Of a stretch of DNA of 64,000 nucleotides, positions 35,565-47,630 are shown in pieces; position 1 is the first letter of the stretch, and the number at the start of each line of letters is the position of its first letter. The notes beneath the pieces are model-generated. The model was not told the DNA's origin and searched no databases. It saw only the letters and a list, made by a program, of their open reading frames with translations. The position numbers and the translations under genes were made by a program. Source of the DNA: Pyrenochaeta sp. MPI-SDFR-AT-0127. Taxonomy: Eukaryota; Ascomycota; Dothideomycetes; Pleosporales; Cucurbitariaceae. Where the stretch lies: positions 620,001 through 684,000 of the forward strand of contig JAGTJM010000008.1 in assembly GCA_020747015.1 (NCBI GenBank), given 5' to 3'.

Positions 35565-36679
35565 TTTGAATGTGCAATTGAGCCTTGAATCCGAGTACTA
35601 GAGATCAGGCAGGCGGTCGTGGTATGAATAAAGGTGGTACTGCTAGCAAGAACATGGAGTTGTATGGTGAACTGGCATTGGCGCTCCAGGGTGATGAAAG
35701 ACAAAGTTATTTACCAGGGCTTGGCTGGTCGTCATGGAAGGAGTGCAGCTGCCTCTTGAATGGGTACGTCAAGCAAACAATGCGCTTCGCCACTGTATAC
35801 TCTATTGCCTCTGGCTCACTATGGCGGCGGTAGGCGTTGCGCATTCTTCATGTGCTGAGGGTGAGGTGTCTAATCGCCGGTGGTACTCGAGCTTGCGGCA
35901 CCCTCGGCCAAATAGCTCCTTGTCAAATGTCCCGTCAGCTCGGAACCTGGTAAGGAATGTGTTCATACACATTTTGGTATGACTCTCTCTGGTACGATGC
36001 ACATTGGTTGCGAGGTCCACCAAACATTGATCATATCTACTACAGATAGATTCGGCAGCAGGTCGCCCGACCCCTGCCAATGCTGCAGTGCACGGGGCGC
36101 AAACGGACATGCAGGTCACAAAAGCCCTGCAGACACGGTCCAAACTGTGAAGGGTAGTCTGTGGAACATCACAAAAACCATAGTAGCAAAGTCAATGAGC
36201 AAAAGCCCACGGCTCGAACCAGCCATGGGTATCTTTTCATTCAGACACCTTTGGTCTTCTCTCGGGCTGCCCATCTACTCTCAGGCCAGCCCAAGCATGC
36301 TTTCTCCGAGAGACCATGGAGATGATAATCCCTCTCAACAGATAACCAAAAATATGTCAGAGTAACTCCGGACTTCTTTGGTCCTATATTTTCCGATCGA
36401 TGGAGAAACGCCAGAATGCGTCCCAGAAATTTTGTGACTGCAGAGAAAAGCTCCAAGTCCAGCCAGCGCCATGCTTGCTATATACACTAGAAGATTGGTC
36501 GATTCGGACGAGTGACGACTATGAAATTGACAACTGAGAAAAAAGATATTAGAGAGTGTTGTTCGGTAACATTACAATGTCGTAGTAAGTGCATAATCAG
36601 AGGTAGTGAGTGTTGGTTGTTAGTGGTAACCGCGCCAAACCCTCAGATATTAGAGCGAGTAGCGACTAACGGCTACGCC
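35565..36679. other. Divergence-free intergenic region with a weak Cys-rich frame
   Basis: About 1.1 kb containing the promoter of the TM9 gene and the 3' end of the SLN1-type gene. On the minus strand, 36143-35802 is open for 113 codons with eight or more cysteines but starts with TTG. A hydrophobic N-terminus (MKRYPWLVRAVGFC) lies just upstream in another frame. A small secreted Cys-rich protein with an intron is conceivable, but I could not build a convincing model. Confidence 0.35.
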
Positions 36680-39600
36680 TTACGGCTTCGGTATAGGTGA
36701 CGATGTAGGCGATATTGCTGGAGAATCATCCAGATGTCTTCGGTCAGTTGTTGGAGCAATGACGGTGATTGGCGCAAGGGCAGTATTGGTGTTCGCTAAT
36801 GGTAGGGGTTGCGTTGCTTTCCCATTTGGCGTCGATGAGTTTGTTGCAGGAGGTGTACTAGCTTCACCTTCCTCTTCAGGGATTGTTGGACAATATGTCT
36901 TGAGAACGTGTTTGAGCGCTGGGCGCCGGATTGGTTTCGAAAGGAAGAAATCCATGCCTGAATCAAGGCATTCCTGAATTGGAGTCAGCACACATTCCAC
37001 AATTGTGGCAATTAGAGACCTTACTTTTACGTTGCTTTCCTCGGCATAAGCCGTTAGGGCTACAATGGGAGAAGAGAAGCCAGATTGGCGGATGAGGCGT
37101 GTCGACTGTAAGCCATCCAAATTCGGCATCTGCACATCCATGAAAACGAGGTTGTAGGGGGTCTGGCGCTCCATGCTTTCTTTGACTTTGTCGAGTGCCT
37201 CCTGTCCATCTTTTGCTACCGTGACATCATAGACGTCTTCGAGCTTCAGCATTCGAAGGACGACTTCTTGGTTCGTCTTGTTGTCTTCAGCGACAAGCAC
37301 TTTGACTTTGCTTCCGCTTCGCGTAGCTTCCGCCTCGACTCGCTGCATGGCAGCTGCTTGTGAATTTGGTGATTCCAAAGGTGCATTCGACGCGAAGAAC
37401 GGTTGACTTAGACCAATAAGGCGCGGCTTTGAGTCAGAATCAAACGACACGGGGCCAGTGGCAGCGGGGTTGGCGACGGAACCGCTCGTTGCGGTTGGTA
37501 CAGAGCGAGCGGAGAGCGCATCCTCTGTTGCGCGGCCTCGCGGTTCATCAATTGACAAGCTTCGGCGCGGAGTCCCTGTTTCAAGATTGACGTTGCTTGA
37601 GCTCGCTGTGCTGTCGGCACGACTTGTGAGGTGCTTCAGAGGTATTAACATGGTAAAGACAGAGCCTTGCCCAACCTCACTCTTCAACCCTATTGTGCCT
37701 TTCATCAAACCAGCGAGTTGTGAGCAGATACTCAGTCCAAGGCCAGTGCCTCCAAACTTCTTGCTGAGGCCCAAATCGCCCTGAACAAAAGGCTCAAAAA
37801 TCTTAGCGTGCAAATCTTCGGAAATGCCGGGACCTGTATCTTCAACCTCGAATTCAAAGGACAACCATCGCCCAGGAGGCGGTGTCGCAGATCGCTCCTG
37901 AGCCATGACGTGCGAAAATGCATTTGGCTTCTCCATTGCGTTGATGACATTGGCCGTGTCGTAGTGGCTCGGCGTTGCCATTGAAACAGATCCAACTTCG
38001 GAACTTGATGTTCTTATTCGGGTTTTGGAATTGCGCATCGAGCTTTGTCGGGATTGAAGGGAGGCTTTTCGACTGTCCGTCATGGAAGCCTCTCCTACAC
38101 ATCGAATGGTGAGCGTGACCGTGCCGCCAGGTGGTGTGAATTTGAGACTGTTTGAAACCAAGTTGATAACGACTTGGAGTATTCTGTGCTGGTCTCCGTA
38201 CAAAATCATGTCTTTGAGTCGCCCCAGGCCGAACGGTCCCAGGTCGCCAAACTCATTTGGTCGACCATTACCATCCCAATTATTTTCGTAAGGACCCTCG
38301 AACTTGACGGAGAGTTTGATACCCCCCTCTTTGGCCTGTTTGTCGAAAATTGCAAGTACTTGCGAACTGATATCTCGCAAACGGAACTCTTTCTCGTCCA
38401 GACTGAGGTGTTGTCCAACTTGGTTTTTGCTGTGGATTGTCAGTAGGCCACTTCGTTTTGCTCGAACTTTGTGGGGGGCTTACCTGAACGTCAAAAGGTC
38501 AGTCAGCAAGTTCAGCAGCAAGTCGCCACTTTTATATATGATGCCTAATGATCGCCTTAACTTGATAGGGTCATCTTCTGACATGCAAACTGCGCACATG
38601 CCCAGAATGCCGTTGAGTGGAGTCTTCAGCTCGTGCGAGATATTGGCAATGAACAACGTCTTGCTCTCGTTGGCAGCCTCGGCGGCTTTCTTGCTCTGCT
38701 CGAGCTCCGCTGTTCGCTGTGCTACCCTCTCTTCTAGCTTCTCGTACTGCATCATCAACTCGTCGGTCATCTCGTTGAATGTTCTCGTTAGATCTGTTAA
38801 TTCGTCGTGGATGAAATGCTTTCGGTCCTTAACCTTGCTTGGTATGCGGAACTGCCTCCTGCGCTCAGCCTCTCGCTTCTCGGCACGATTGAGTTTTTGA
38901 TTTTGCCGATAATGTATAATCGAATTGAAGAACCCTTCTTTGCGAGCAAGTGCTGCGTCATCTGTATCATCGTTCGTACCATCATTTTGTGAGCTGAAGC
39001 TATCATCCTCAAACAAATGTGGAGCGACAGTTCTTTGGGTGGCATCTCGCAGCCGTCTGATGGGTCGGCTGGAATAATGGGCGACCGGAAACGTTATGAG
39101 TAGCATGGCGCCCATTGTGCCAAAGACACATGCTATGATGACGTTGCGAAGATGATATATCGGTCCCCAGACTTCGTTATGCGTCTGTTCTACTATAACC
39201 ATCCAGTCCACCATTGGACTGTTGACTACAGCGTAACCGACAGCGACGTTGTCGCCATCTTCATTATTAGTGCGGATGATACTCCCTGCATTATTAGTGG
39301 CATCGGTAGCTTTTGTGAAGCCTTGACGGATGGCAGGAAATCGCGACCAACTGAAAGGTGGCGGATCGAGGGCAGTGTCATATTGCCCATGCCGTTTAAT
39401 TTGATTCCTCGAAGTGGGAGGGATAAGGAAGCGGACCTCTGCGTTCTCGGGTGGATCGGTATTTGGTGAATCGTACAAGGTGCCAGCAGGAAAGTTGTTG
39501 GTATTATTGTTAGGACCGAACAGCATAGTCAGTCCGCTCTTGTCAAGACCCTCCATGGCATTGATGACACTAACGATCAGTGACGCATCTAAGACGGTTG

Positions 39601-40348
39601 TGAGCCACCCCATCGTGTCGATGCTCGAAGTGTTGTTAATGATGGGTGTTGTGATTGACACAAGGCTGAGGGTCTCGTTGACACGATACGGGCCTGAAAA
39701 TAGGTAGCTTGTGTTGTCAATCGTTCTTCCATTGAATTCGGCCTTGTATAAGTTGGCAGTGTCGTTATAAGTTATCGTACGAACGGCGAATTTGGGGTAG
39801 AGCTCTGGAATGAAGCCGTACTGTGGGTCTCCGAGTGTCGCGTTCTCTCCACTTGGCGTAGTATAAGGAAGCACGACACCCAGCATGCTGCTAGCGGTCC
39901 GGTTGAAGATGGAACGATCAGACGAATTGAAGGGGTATATCTGGGCTTGAATGGCCACACGCGTCCTGATGTCGCCGGTGAAGATGGCATCGTAATCCTC
40001 TGTTGTTCGCTGCCAGTTGGCCTCGGTGCGGTTACCCCCGTAATATCTACCGAGCGCGGATTGAGGCGCGATGCGGCTTGCCGCCTGCAGAACGAGGATC
40101 TGCATGAGGGAGAGATTCGACGATAGTTGAGCCGATTTGAGCGAGGCCGTCAGCGTGAGCCGTGTCGCCCGTATACCGAGCACAAAACTGTGGTTTGTGA
40201 CCTGGGAAGTGTCAGCATGCACCCAAACATTGCATATTCAGAGGCTCCTCACCCATGTTGCAATGGCGACAACGGCCAGGCCGATCATCGAAGCCAGTAG
40301 CACCAAGCATCCCAATTGCTCGCGAATGGGAATCCGCATCCTGACCAT
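36680..40348 (-). CDS. sln1: SLN1-type transmembrane osmosensing hybrid histidine kinase
   Basis: Four exons, 40348-40253, 40201-38484, 38429-37025 and 36973-36680, encode 1,170 residues. Exon 1 gives the first membrane segment (LGCLVLLASMIGLAVVAIA). An extracellular domain of about 330 residues with many N-glycosylation sequons follows, then a second membrane helix (CVFGTMGAMLLITF), a HAMP-like linker (SSRPIRRLRDATQRTVAP) and a coiled coil. HisKA reads NISHELKTPLNGILGM (His about 555). The ATPase boxes are NLVSNSLKF, DTGPGI and FGGTGLGLSI. The receiver has AEDN, the phospho-Asp of FMDVQMPNLDG (about 1036) and the FLSKP lysine. This is the architecture of group VI fungal hybrid kinases such as yeast Sln1, which feeds the Ypd1-Ssk1 branch of the HOG pathway. 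The C-terminal tail is Ser/Thr/Pro-rich. Confidence 0.93.
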
Positions 40349-41995
40349 GGCTCTGCCAGCCCGTGGGCTGGTGTGTGTATCTTTCCGGCGAGGAGAGAGG
40401 GCGGAAGCTCGGAAGCGATACCAGGCGACGCGGTCGTGGCGGCGAGTATCAGTCAGCGGCAGGGACAAGCGCTACCGAGCTGAGCGATACGGGCGACGAC
40501 GAGGTTGTCGAGAGGCGTCGGTTGACGGCGTCCCATTCCTTGCAGAGGGTGTCCGGCAATCCTTTTCGAGTCGTTTCGCTGCGAGATCAGCGGACAGTCT
40601 GGGGAGGTATGGTGCGGCTCGCAATGGGCAGGCCTGGAGGCGTGGTGGTGGAGTGAATGCACGACAAGAGCTGCTAGGCTAAAAGCAGCAGACACTTGGG
40701 GCGACACAGAGCGGATTAATGGTGCGGCAAGCTCCGACTGCCCATGCAAATGCGCGAAAAGAGAGGACGAGCCGGTGCTCTGGAGATGCTTGGGACTGGA
40801 AAGGGGCGCTGAAGGCGAGGAGCCTGTGAATAGAAGCCGCCCAAAGAACGCCGCGCAACGGCTACGGCTGCGCGTCCGCTGCAATGGCAAGCAGCACGAC
40901 ACGGACCCACCAGAGATTAGCTGCATTCACTTGCGGTTAGGCGTCGAGCAGCCGGGTGTTCGCTTGCAGAAGAAACACGGGCTGGCGTGCTTCCATTGGG
41001 AAGGATTCATGGTCTGTTGACTGGCTCCAGCGCTGACTGCGCATAGCAGGCGCTTGCATCTGAGGGCTGCAAGGGAGGGCAGGGCATGGCAGTTTAGATT
41101 GCCATGTCTTGGACCGGGTGGCTTCGCTGCTGTGCAATCGCCCCCAGGCGTGTTGTTCAACTCCCACGAAGTACCGCGCTCAGGGTACTTGGCAGGCGGG
41201 GATACCTCGAGAGGCCCCAGTGTTTCTTTGGCCTGAATGGACACAGATCGGCAGATTCACCAGAAGCTTTTGCGATCCGAGGAGCCTAGGAGATTCGAGA
41301 CTTACATGGGGGCTCGTGCGCTGAAGGAATCCTTGCTAATAATGTACACAGACGTCTGAGACTTCCACTGCACCTCGGCGGAACAACTGTTGTCCAAATC
41401 CGAGGCCTTGGAATGTCCTCCCCAATTGTATCTTCAACGGCTGCTAAACAGAAGGGATGCTAACACTGGTTGGAACGGCCCGCGCCACTAATTCTCTTTA
41501 GTCTATGTGGGATGTCTGCTTCTAGCCAAAAGTCATGAAATCAGTTGGGTGGTGCAAGGCGCATGTCTTGACGCTCCTCCATCAACATCCGTTTGCAGAG
41601 GTATGCATCCTGTTTAGGTGGCGTGGGGTGGCAGGGTGGGTTCAAAACAATCACAGGCAAACGGAATAATTGTGCCGCACAAATGGAAGGGTAGTGAAGG
41701 GTGACTCGTAGTATTGTATCGCACTCGACGCAGACGGTGCATGGCTCTGCAGCCAACATGACTCCTTCTCTCTCCAGTACATGGTACCTCGTGTGAGAAA
41801 TTCATCAAAGCTAGTGATGCGGCCAGATTCGACATGGCTCCACCAACTTCCTGTTCCATGCTGCTCCAGTAGTTGTCCAGACTTTTCTAGCCCATAGTCC
41901 TTTGCGGGGCAATCACTGTGGCCAAACCAGAGTGTGATCATCGTAGGGTTGTAGAGCCTATTCTGGCCCACCATGCTGAAACGACAGTCGATCTC
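40349..41995. other. Long intergenic region upstream of the SLN1-type gene
   Basis: About 1.65 kb between the kinase start and the stop of the gene at 41996. Overlapping frames of 60 to 160 codons on both strands are Arg/Ser/Ala-rich, mostly lack ATG starts, and match nothing I know. The G/C-rich part next to the kinase probably holds its promoter and leader. Confidence 0.45.
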
Positions 41996-42769
41996 TCAAG
42001 TGACTGAGAAGCCCGCAGATGATGCCCTATGTGGCGATGAGTACTCCCTACTTATGGAGCCTGCTCTCGTAATCTCCAGCTCATTCAGCCCATTGGTGTA
42101 CTGTCTACCCATCTTCTTGAGATGTGTGACCGTCACCATCAATCCACAGACTAGCTTATCAATTCCAGGCCTCTCCATCGTCAACATGTCACGATATATA
42201 GTTAGCTCGCCAACCTCAGCGCCGCGTGCAGCCGAGGTACCGCTGGCCGAGTACGTGAAGCGAGCTATAACGATGCTCGAGTTCTTCTCGCATAATACAA
42301 GTGATACTGGTCGCATATCGACTGTCCAAGCATATATTCTGCCTTCCATTGTCAAAGTCCAATCCGCGAAATTCACCGATTCCATATCATGTCTTTGCAA
42401 TGAACCTTCGGCATCGGTGTAATCGAAATGCGCGCGCGGCCGCCACGGTAAAGGACCATCACTGTCGAACGAGATGGTGGCTATGTTTCGCTGGCGTCGT
42501 TCAGGCGACGTGTATAACACTTCCATCTCAGGCTTTTTCGAGAACAAGCGGAAGCCATTAGTCGTAATCCTGTACGAGGAAGTTGGGCAAGGGCCGTAAG
42601 ATGTGAGTATCTGTATCCTACGGTCGTACTGACGAAGATGGTATATGAAAAGAGGAAGGTCATATGTGCCGCTGTCATAGGCGGGGGCCGTGGAGGCTTC
42701 GTAGCCAGGTAACTCTTCGTCAGGCGCGACATCGAAGTCGAGAGGGCTAATGCGCTGTGTGGCGGCCAT
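41996..42769 (-). CDS. Uncharacterised protein with possible tubby-like (LURP/DUF6593) fold
   Basis: A single-exon gene of 257 residues with ATG at 42769. The first 30 residues are acidic and Pro-rich (DEELPGYEASTAPAY), a common lead in fungal proteins of this kind. The core from about 35 to 220 is a run of short predicted beta strands ending in a helix with MVTVTHLKK. The pattern of a basic strand (YRITTNGFRLF), a central WTLTMEGRIYAW strand and a final hydrophobic helix recalls the tubby C-terminal-like or LURP-one fold of fungal DUF6593 proteins. I hold that as a hypothesis only. Such proteins are suspected lipid or membrane binders. No signal peptide or membrane segment is present. Confidence 0.65.
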   Translation of the reverse strand: MAATQRISPLDFDVAPDEELPGYEASTAPAYDSGTYDLPLFIYHLRQYDRRIQILTSYGPCPTSSYRITTNGFRLFSKKPEMEVLYTSPERRQRNIATISFDSDGPLPWRPRAHFDYTDAEGSLQRHDMESVNFADWTLTMEGRIYAWTVDMRPVSLVLCEKNSSIVIARFTYSASGTSAARGAEVGELTIYRDMLTMERPGIDKLVCGLMVTVTHLKKMGRQYTNGLNELEITRAGSISREYSSPHRASSAGFSVT

Positions 42770-43455
42770 GGTGGGTTGGCATTATCTTGTGCGTAGGCTA
42801 GTCGCACGGCCTTGGTATATAAATGCTGGGCAAGCACATGCTTCGCGACGATGAGGCGATACTCATGGTTCGCGTGCGGAGTCGTCGAGAGCTAAAGTGG
42901 TGACGAATGGAAACTGATTCCAAATGTTTGGCTTCCGATCTGTTAGTCATCAGCTTTGACGCGTGAAACCGTCTCTTTGTGGAAGGAATCGCTCCCTTCG
43001 TCCTTGAGTTGATCATTCGTCTTAACATAGGCTCATCAATTACACGCGATTGGGATTGTAGACGCGTAACGGGCATTGTGGTCGCGACTCGGAGTATCAT
43101 GAGGAAGCAACTCGCGCGTGTAGAGGTACGAAGAAATTCGACGTGATCGTACTGATTGAACGCACCGTGTCCTTCCACCTCGCGGCTTGTGATGGCCTGT
43201 ACAGTCTGTTGCAGAGGCAGGGCCAAACGGCGCTTCCTGCGACACCTCCGTCTTTGTCTTTGGCATCGTGCAATGAGGTAATTGCAATATAGAATAGCGG
43301 CACAGTGCCCATGATCCAGATGAAGCTAGCTCTTCCGGATCAGCACCGCTTTACCAAGCACATCAGCCAGCTCGAAGTTCACTTCACCATAGCAAAATGC
43401 ACAGCAATTAGGAAACCCGCAACATTCATGAGTCCGGCAAGGGCTCGATACACTC
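42770..43455. other. Divergent intergenic region
   Basis: About 690 bases between the minus-strand gene starting at 42769 and the HET gene starting at 43456. A minus-strand ATG at 43312 opens 71 codons with no similarity, and a 142-codon frame at 43226-42798 lacks an ATG. I see nothing specific in it. Confidence 0.45.
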
Positions 43456-45680
43456 ATGAGGCTGCGGAGTATTATCAGCCATGTTCGCATCACTCAGAGC
43501 CTGCCCTTCTTTCTAGGCCACTACAAATATGAGCCCTTACCTTCGCCGACTTGCATACGCCTGTTGGAGCTCCTGCCGTCCACAGGCGCGACAGCTATTC
43601 GTTGCTCCTTAAAAACCTTTGAGCTACAAGATGCGCCCTCCTTCAAAGCCCTAAGTTACACGTGGGGTCACAGTACGACCGCGATCAAAGCATCAGCGAC
43701 AATCGCAAAGGAGCCAAAGATCTTATCAAACACTCATCAGGAAGGTGAAGGGAGATATGACTCCGATCCCGAAGCAGCAGGCAGGACCCGTCGTCATTCC
43801 ATCATTTGCGACGGTCGGCTTGTCAAAGTCACCAGCAATCTTCGGGACGCTCTACGCATGCTCGCCAATGCCATCAACATGCCTCAGATGCCCAAGACTC
43901 CAAGCTACTACTGGATAGACGCTCTCTGTATGAATCAAAGTGACATAGAAGAGAGGAATATCCAAGTAGCTCGGATGGCTGATGTTTTCAAGAAAGCCGA
44001 TGGTGTGATCTGCTGGCTCGGCAAAGAAGATGAATTCACCAATGATGCGCTTACCACGATACGGAGGATCTCAGCTATACCCGAAAGTGATTGGCCGCTT
44101 GTTCCCTATACTTCCTTTTACGACCCTGAAGAGAGTCAGTTAGGTTACAGTTCACATTTGACATTTCACAACTGGCTCGGTTTCATGGTTCTTATAAACC
44201 GTCCTTGGTTCAAGCGAGCTTGGGTACGTGCGACCAACTCTGTGTGACCAAGCGCTGACGTACATAGGTCGTTCAAGAGATCGCTCTTGGAAAGTCTGCA
44301 TTAGTGGTCTGTGGCTCCAAAGTCTTTTCTTGGGATATGCTTTCCAAGACATTATCGTTTGTCAAAACTACTAAATGGTATCATCATCTTCACACGGAAA
44401 AGATGAAGCATGTAAAAGCACTTCAAAAGCACCCCGGCATATATAAGCGAGTTTTGCAGTCCAAACTTTCGGTTGGTATCAGCCCAGTCTATCTCAATGA
44501 AACCCGCCTGGCAGTATCTGCGTCAACCGATCCGAACTCTCTGGAGTCAATTCGGCCACCGCCACTTCGAATATTGCTTGACAAACATCGCTTCTCAAAG
44601 TCGTCCGATCCTCGAGACAAGGTCTACGCGTTTCTCGGATTGGCTAATAGGGCTTTGTCTCCATTTCGTACAGCGCCCCTAACTCTCACACCAAATTACA
44701 ATCTTAGTGTTCAAGAAGTCTACATTGAAGCCGCCCGAGCTTTCATAGTCTCCTATGAAAATCTTTCTTGGTTGTCGCATGTTGAGGATCCATCGAAAAG
44801 GCGCACCCTAGGATTACCGTCATGGGTGCCCGACCTGACCGTGCCTCTTGACCCGTACCCACTTCGATTCCGTGGACCTGGTTTTTGGAAAGCATCCGGG
44901 AACAAAAGGTGGGTCCCGGATGAATCAAATCTGGCTAAGGGAATTCTCAAAGTCCAAGGCTATCAACTAGACCACATCGACCAAACCTCGGTGCTCCTTA
45001 ACGAGTCGCAAGACCCATCTGCTACATGGGCAAGCATCGTCAAACTTGCGTTGTCACTCGAAAGCTCGTATCCTGACCCTGAGCAGAGTGGGAAGAATCC
45101 ATCTCGCATCGAAGTGCTCTGGCGTACTCTCACCACCGACATATATGCTCATGCGTATCCAGCTCCTATTGAAGCAGGCTCCCTGTTCATCGATTATATC
45201 CTGAATCTCCAAATTCGTCATCGCCTAATGCCTTGGTCCAGTGCTGATGAGTTTCAGCCACACCATTCACCGCTATCAGAGTCCATTTATCCAGAGTGGC
45301 GCACGTTACTAAAACTCGAACCTCCCGACTCGCCCTACTGTTTGCAGAAATACACACAGCGCTTAACGGCAGTCGTAGAAAGCATGTTCAATGGCACGTA
45401 CTCTCCGATTGGACTCGCACAATTGCAACACGAGCTTGACCAGAGCGGAGGCAAGAATCGCCGACTCTTTAAGACCCGAGGAGGTTTCATGGGCACTGGA
45501 CCTCGTTCCCTCCGATCAGGTGATGAGGTCTGGATACTTCACCGAGGTGGCCTTCCATTTGTACTGCGCCCTCAACCGAGTGGGCACTATCATCTCATTG
45601 GTGATTCATTTGTATACGGAGTGATGCACGGCGAAGTGCTTAAAATGAATCTTCCGCAACAGAATATAACTATTGTATGA
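43456..45680 (+). CDS. HET-domain (heterokaryon incompatibility) protein
   Basis: Exons 43456-44223 and 44268-45680, split by a 44-base intron, encode about 726 residues. The HET domain covers about 20-265. It shows FKALSYTWG near the start, the central block YYWIDALCMNQSDIEERNIQV, then VFKKADGVICWLG, and finally RPWFKRAWVVQEIALG, whose last part is joined across the intron. The C-terminal ~400 residues are the variable region usual for this class, with a DPRDKVYAFLGLA element found in many HET proteins. HET proteins trigger cell death or growth arrest when unlike individuals fuse, and some act as NLR-like immune effectors. The start is the first ATG of the frame; a later start is possible because the first ~25 residues are not typical. 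Confidence 0.88.
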
Positions 45681-46339
45681 AGACCTTACAATTCCAATCG
45701 GACGATTTTATCGCCAAATCATTCCTTTGGAATGCTAGAATACGGATACGCATATGTCAGTCAGCCATGACACAGCCATCTGGAAATCGTACAAAAGCCA
45801 GAATATACTCCTTACCAGGAAAAGAAGCAGTATTTGCAAAAAGGACATAATGACAACCCTCATCGGACTCACTTATTGCATTGTGGACGATAATTCAGTT
45901 TTCCAGCCATTCAGATACCGAGAAATGCCACTTAGCTTGGAGGAAGATAGTAAACGACTACCACCGAAAGGCCTGAGCACTGATCTTAGAGAGAGTGTAT
46001 CAAGATACCCCCAGGATGTAATGTAGTAAGTCTAGATGGCCACGATGTAAATACAGTCAATGCCCGAACTACACTTAGTTCGGACCCCACACAAGCCTGG
46101 CCAGAGGCATATCATTAGTGGGTTGGCCATATAAGAGCATATGGCGCCGCCAACATTATGATGCAGCTAATTAATTCTGTTAATTAATTTGTATTTACAA
46201 AGTGCTCAAAGAAGTTCGATACCAACGAGCATTCTTAGTCTCAGATCTCCATTCGCTGTCATATCGCACCGATTCTGTGTTTAACACACGTGCGCCGATC
46301 ATGTTCGCCCCCAGCCCGCAATTTGATATCATGCTCCGC
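45681..46339. other. Intergenic region between convergent genes
   Basis: About 660 bases between the HET stop and the peptidase stop. A 90-codon plus-strand frame at 45754-46026 begins with ATG but resembles nothing. An A/T stretch at 46167-46191 contains AATTAATT twice. Nothing else stands out. Confidence 0.45.
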
Positions 46340-47630
46340 TCAGAAATAAGACCCTTCCACAAGGAAACCAACGGTCAACCTGACATGTTGATACAAGTGA
46401 TCGAAATCCAGCGTAGAAAGCGCATCATTGGCGGAATGGATGTATGGTGACGAATCGGCCATGTTCTCATCACATACATAGGCAGCTGGGTAGCCCGCAT
46501 CGTTCGCAGCACCGCTAGAGATTTTGTCAGCACGAAGCCCTATGACCAACAAATTCGAAGTGGGAGGCATTTACTGGTCACTGCAAGCATATCCGCACTT
46601 GTCAGTGATGACCGGAATCTGCGAGTACACTGGCACAAGCTTAATGATGAAGTTGCTCAGCGGCGTGCTCACAAAGTCAGTGTACACGGCGATGTTGTGG
46701 TTGGGCGAGTACGCAGTCATGTCCTGGTTCAACAGAGCAAGGACCTTGACACTGCGTCGAACGTAGTCCTGCATGATCGCGCGAGCACCCAAAAGACCAC
46801 CCTCCTCGCCAGAGTAAAAGTGGAATTCGAGCGTATTCTTCGGCGCGTAACCCGCGGCGGCTAGAACACGCAGAGCTTCGAGAATAGTGACGACAGCCTG
46901 AAAATTATTAGCACATGATTGGAAGAAGCGTTTGCGAGACGGACAGATGCATTGTCATCAGCACCTGGAGCGCGACCTGTGGTTGGGTTTGCTTGGTTGA
47001 TGGAATCGAAGTGAGCAGACACAATGACTACATTTGCAGATGTACCAGGAATCGTGGCAATCACTGAGGGCTGGTTATAGCTGTGCGTGAACTGCGTTAC
47101 AGTGATTTTCGCATTGGAAGAAGCAACACTCTTCACCAAGTCGAAGACGGTGGTGGCTGATGAAGCAGCATACGATCCGCGGTAGTATCTGTTATGAATA
47201 TTGGTCAAGGTCGTTGCCCAAGTCCTCGGGTTTGTCTTGCTGATTTGAGCAATCAATGGATTAGCTTCAGCCTGGTGACTAGCCCCAGACGGAAACGTGG
47301 ACTGTCGTTTGTCGATCTTTTGACCATTGACGATGGCAACACGGTGTTCCTCGAGCTCCTATTGTCTTGTCAGACAGCTGCTTTGAATGCTGTCACATAT
47401 TGATGGACATCTGGTGTACATACAAAGGTCTCTGTGATATCCATAAAGTGTGTATGGTTCGCGATGAAGAGATCAATCTTCTCCTGCTCGGTGTACCATG
47501 TTCCCTCGTCGGCCTCAGATGTCTTGATCAGACGTAGCTCCTCACCGGCATCGTTGAGCTTCACCGACACCAAACCAGCCGAAGCAATGGCGCCAAACAC
47601 CAAAGCAGCGATCGCTGACTTGCGAAGCAT
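46340..47630 (-). CDS. Secreted M28 zinc aminopeptidase (leucine aminopeptidase type)
   Basis: Four exons, 47630-47424, 47358-46945, 46897-46575 and 46514-46340, encode 372 residues. A signal peptide (SAIAALVFGAIASAGL) leads into a propeptide of about 75 residues. The M28 metal-binding set is complete: His of VSAHFDS (about 185), Asp of GADDNAS (about 203), the Glu pair of SGEEGGLLG (about 238-239), Asp of NQDMTAY, and His of SPYIHSANDAL near the C-terminus. A Cys pair in DKCGYACSD matches the disulphide of the family. All introns are needed to restore these motifs. It should act outside the cell, removing N-terminal hydrophobic residues from peptides. Without the short first intron (47359-47423) the frame stops early. 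Confidence 0.92.

Noticed and set aside
36200..36230. tRNA-like B-box sequence on the minus strand (GGTTCGAGCC)
   Set aside because: The T stem does not pair and no A box or acceptor stem is found at the right distance.
42798..43312. Possible minus-strand gene with ATG at 43312
   Set aside because: The two frames that could be joined lack matching splice phase, and neither shows a domain.
45754..46026. Plus-strand frame of 90 codons with ATG
   Set aside because: No similarity, and it sits between two convergent genes where 3' UTRs are expected.
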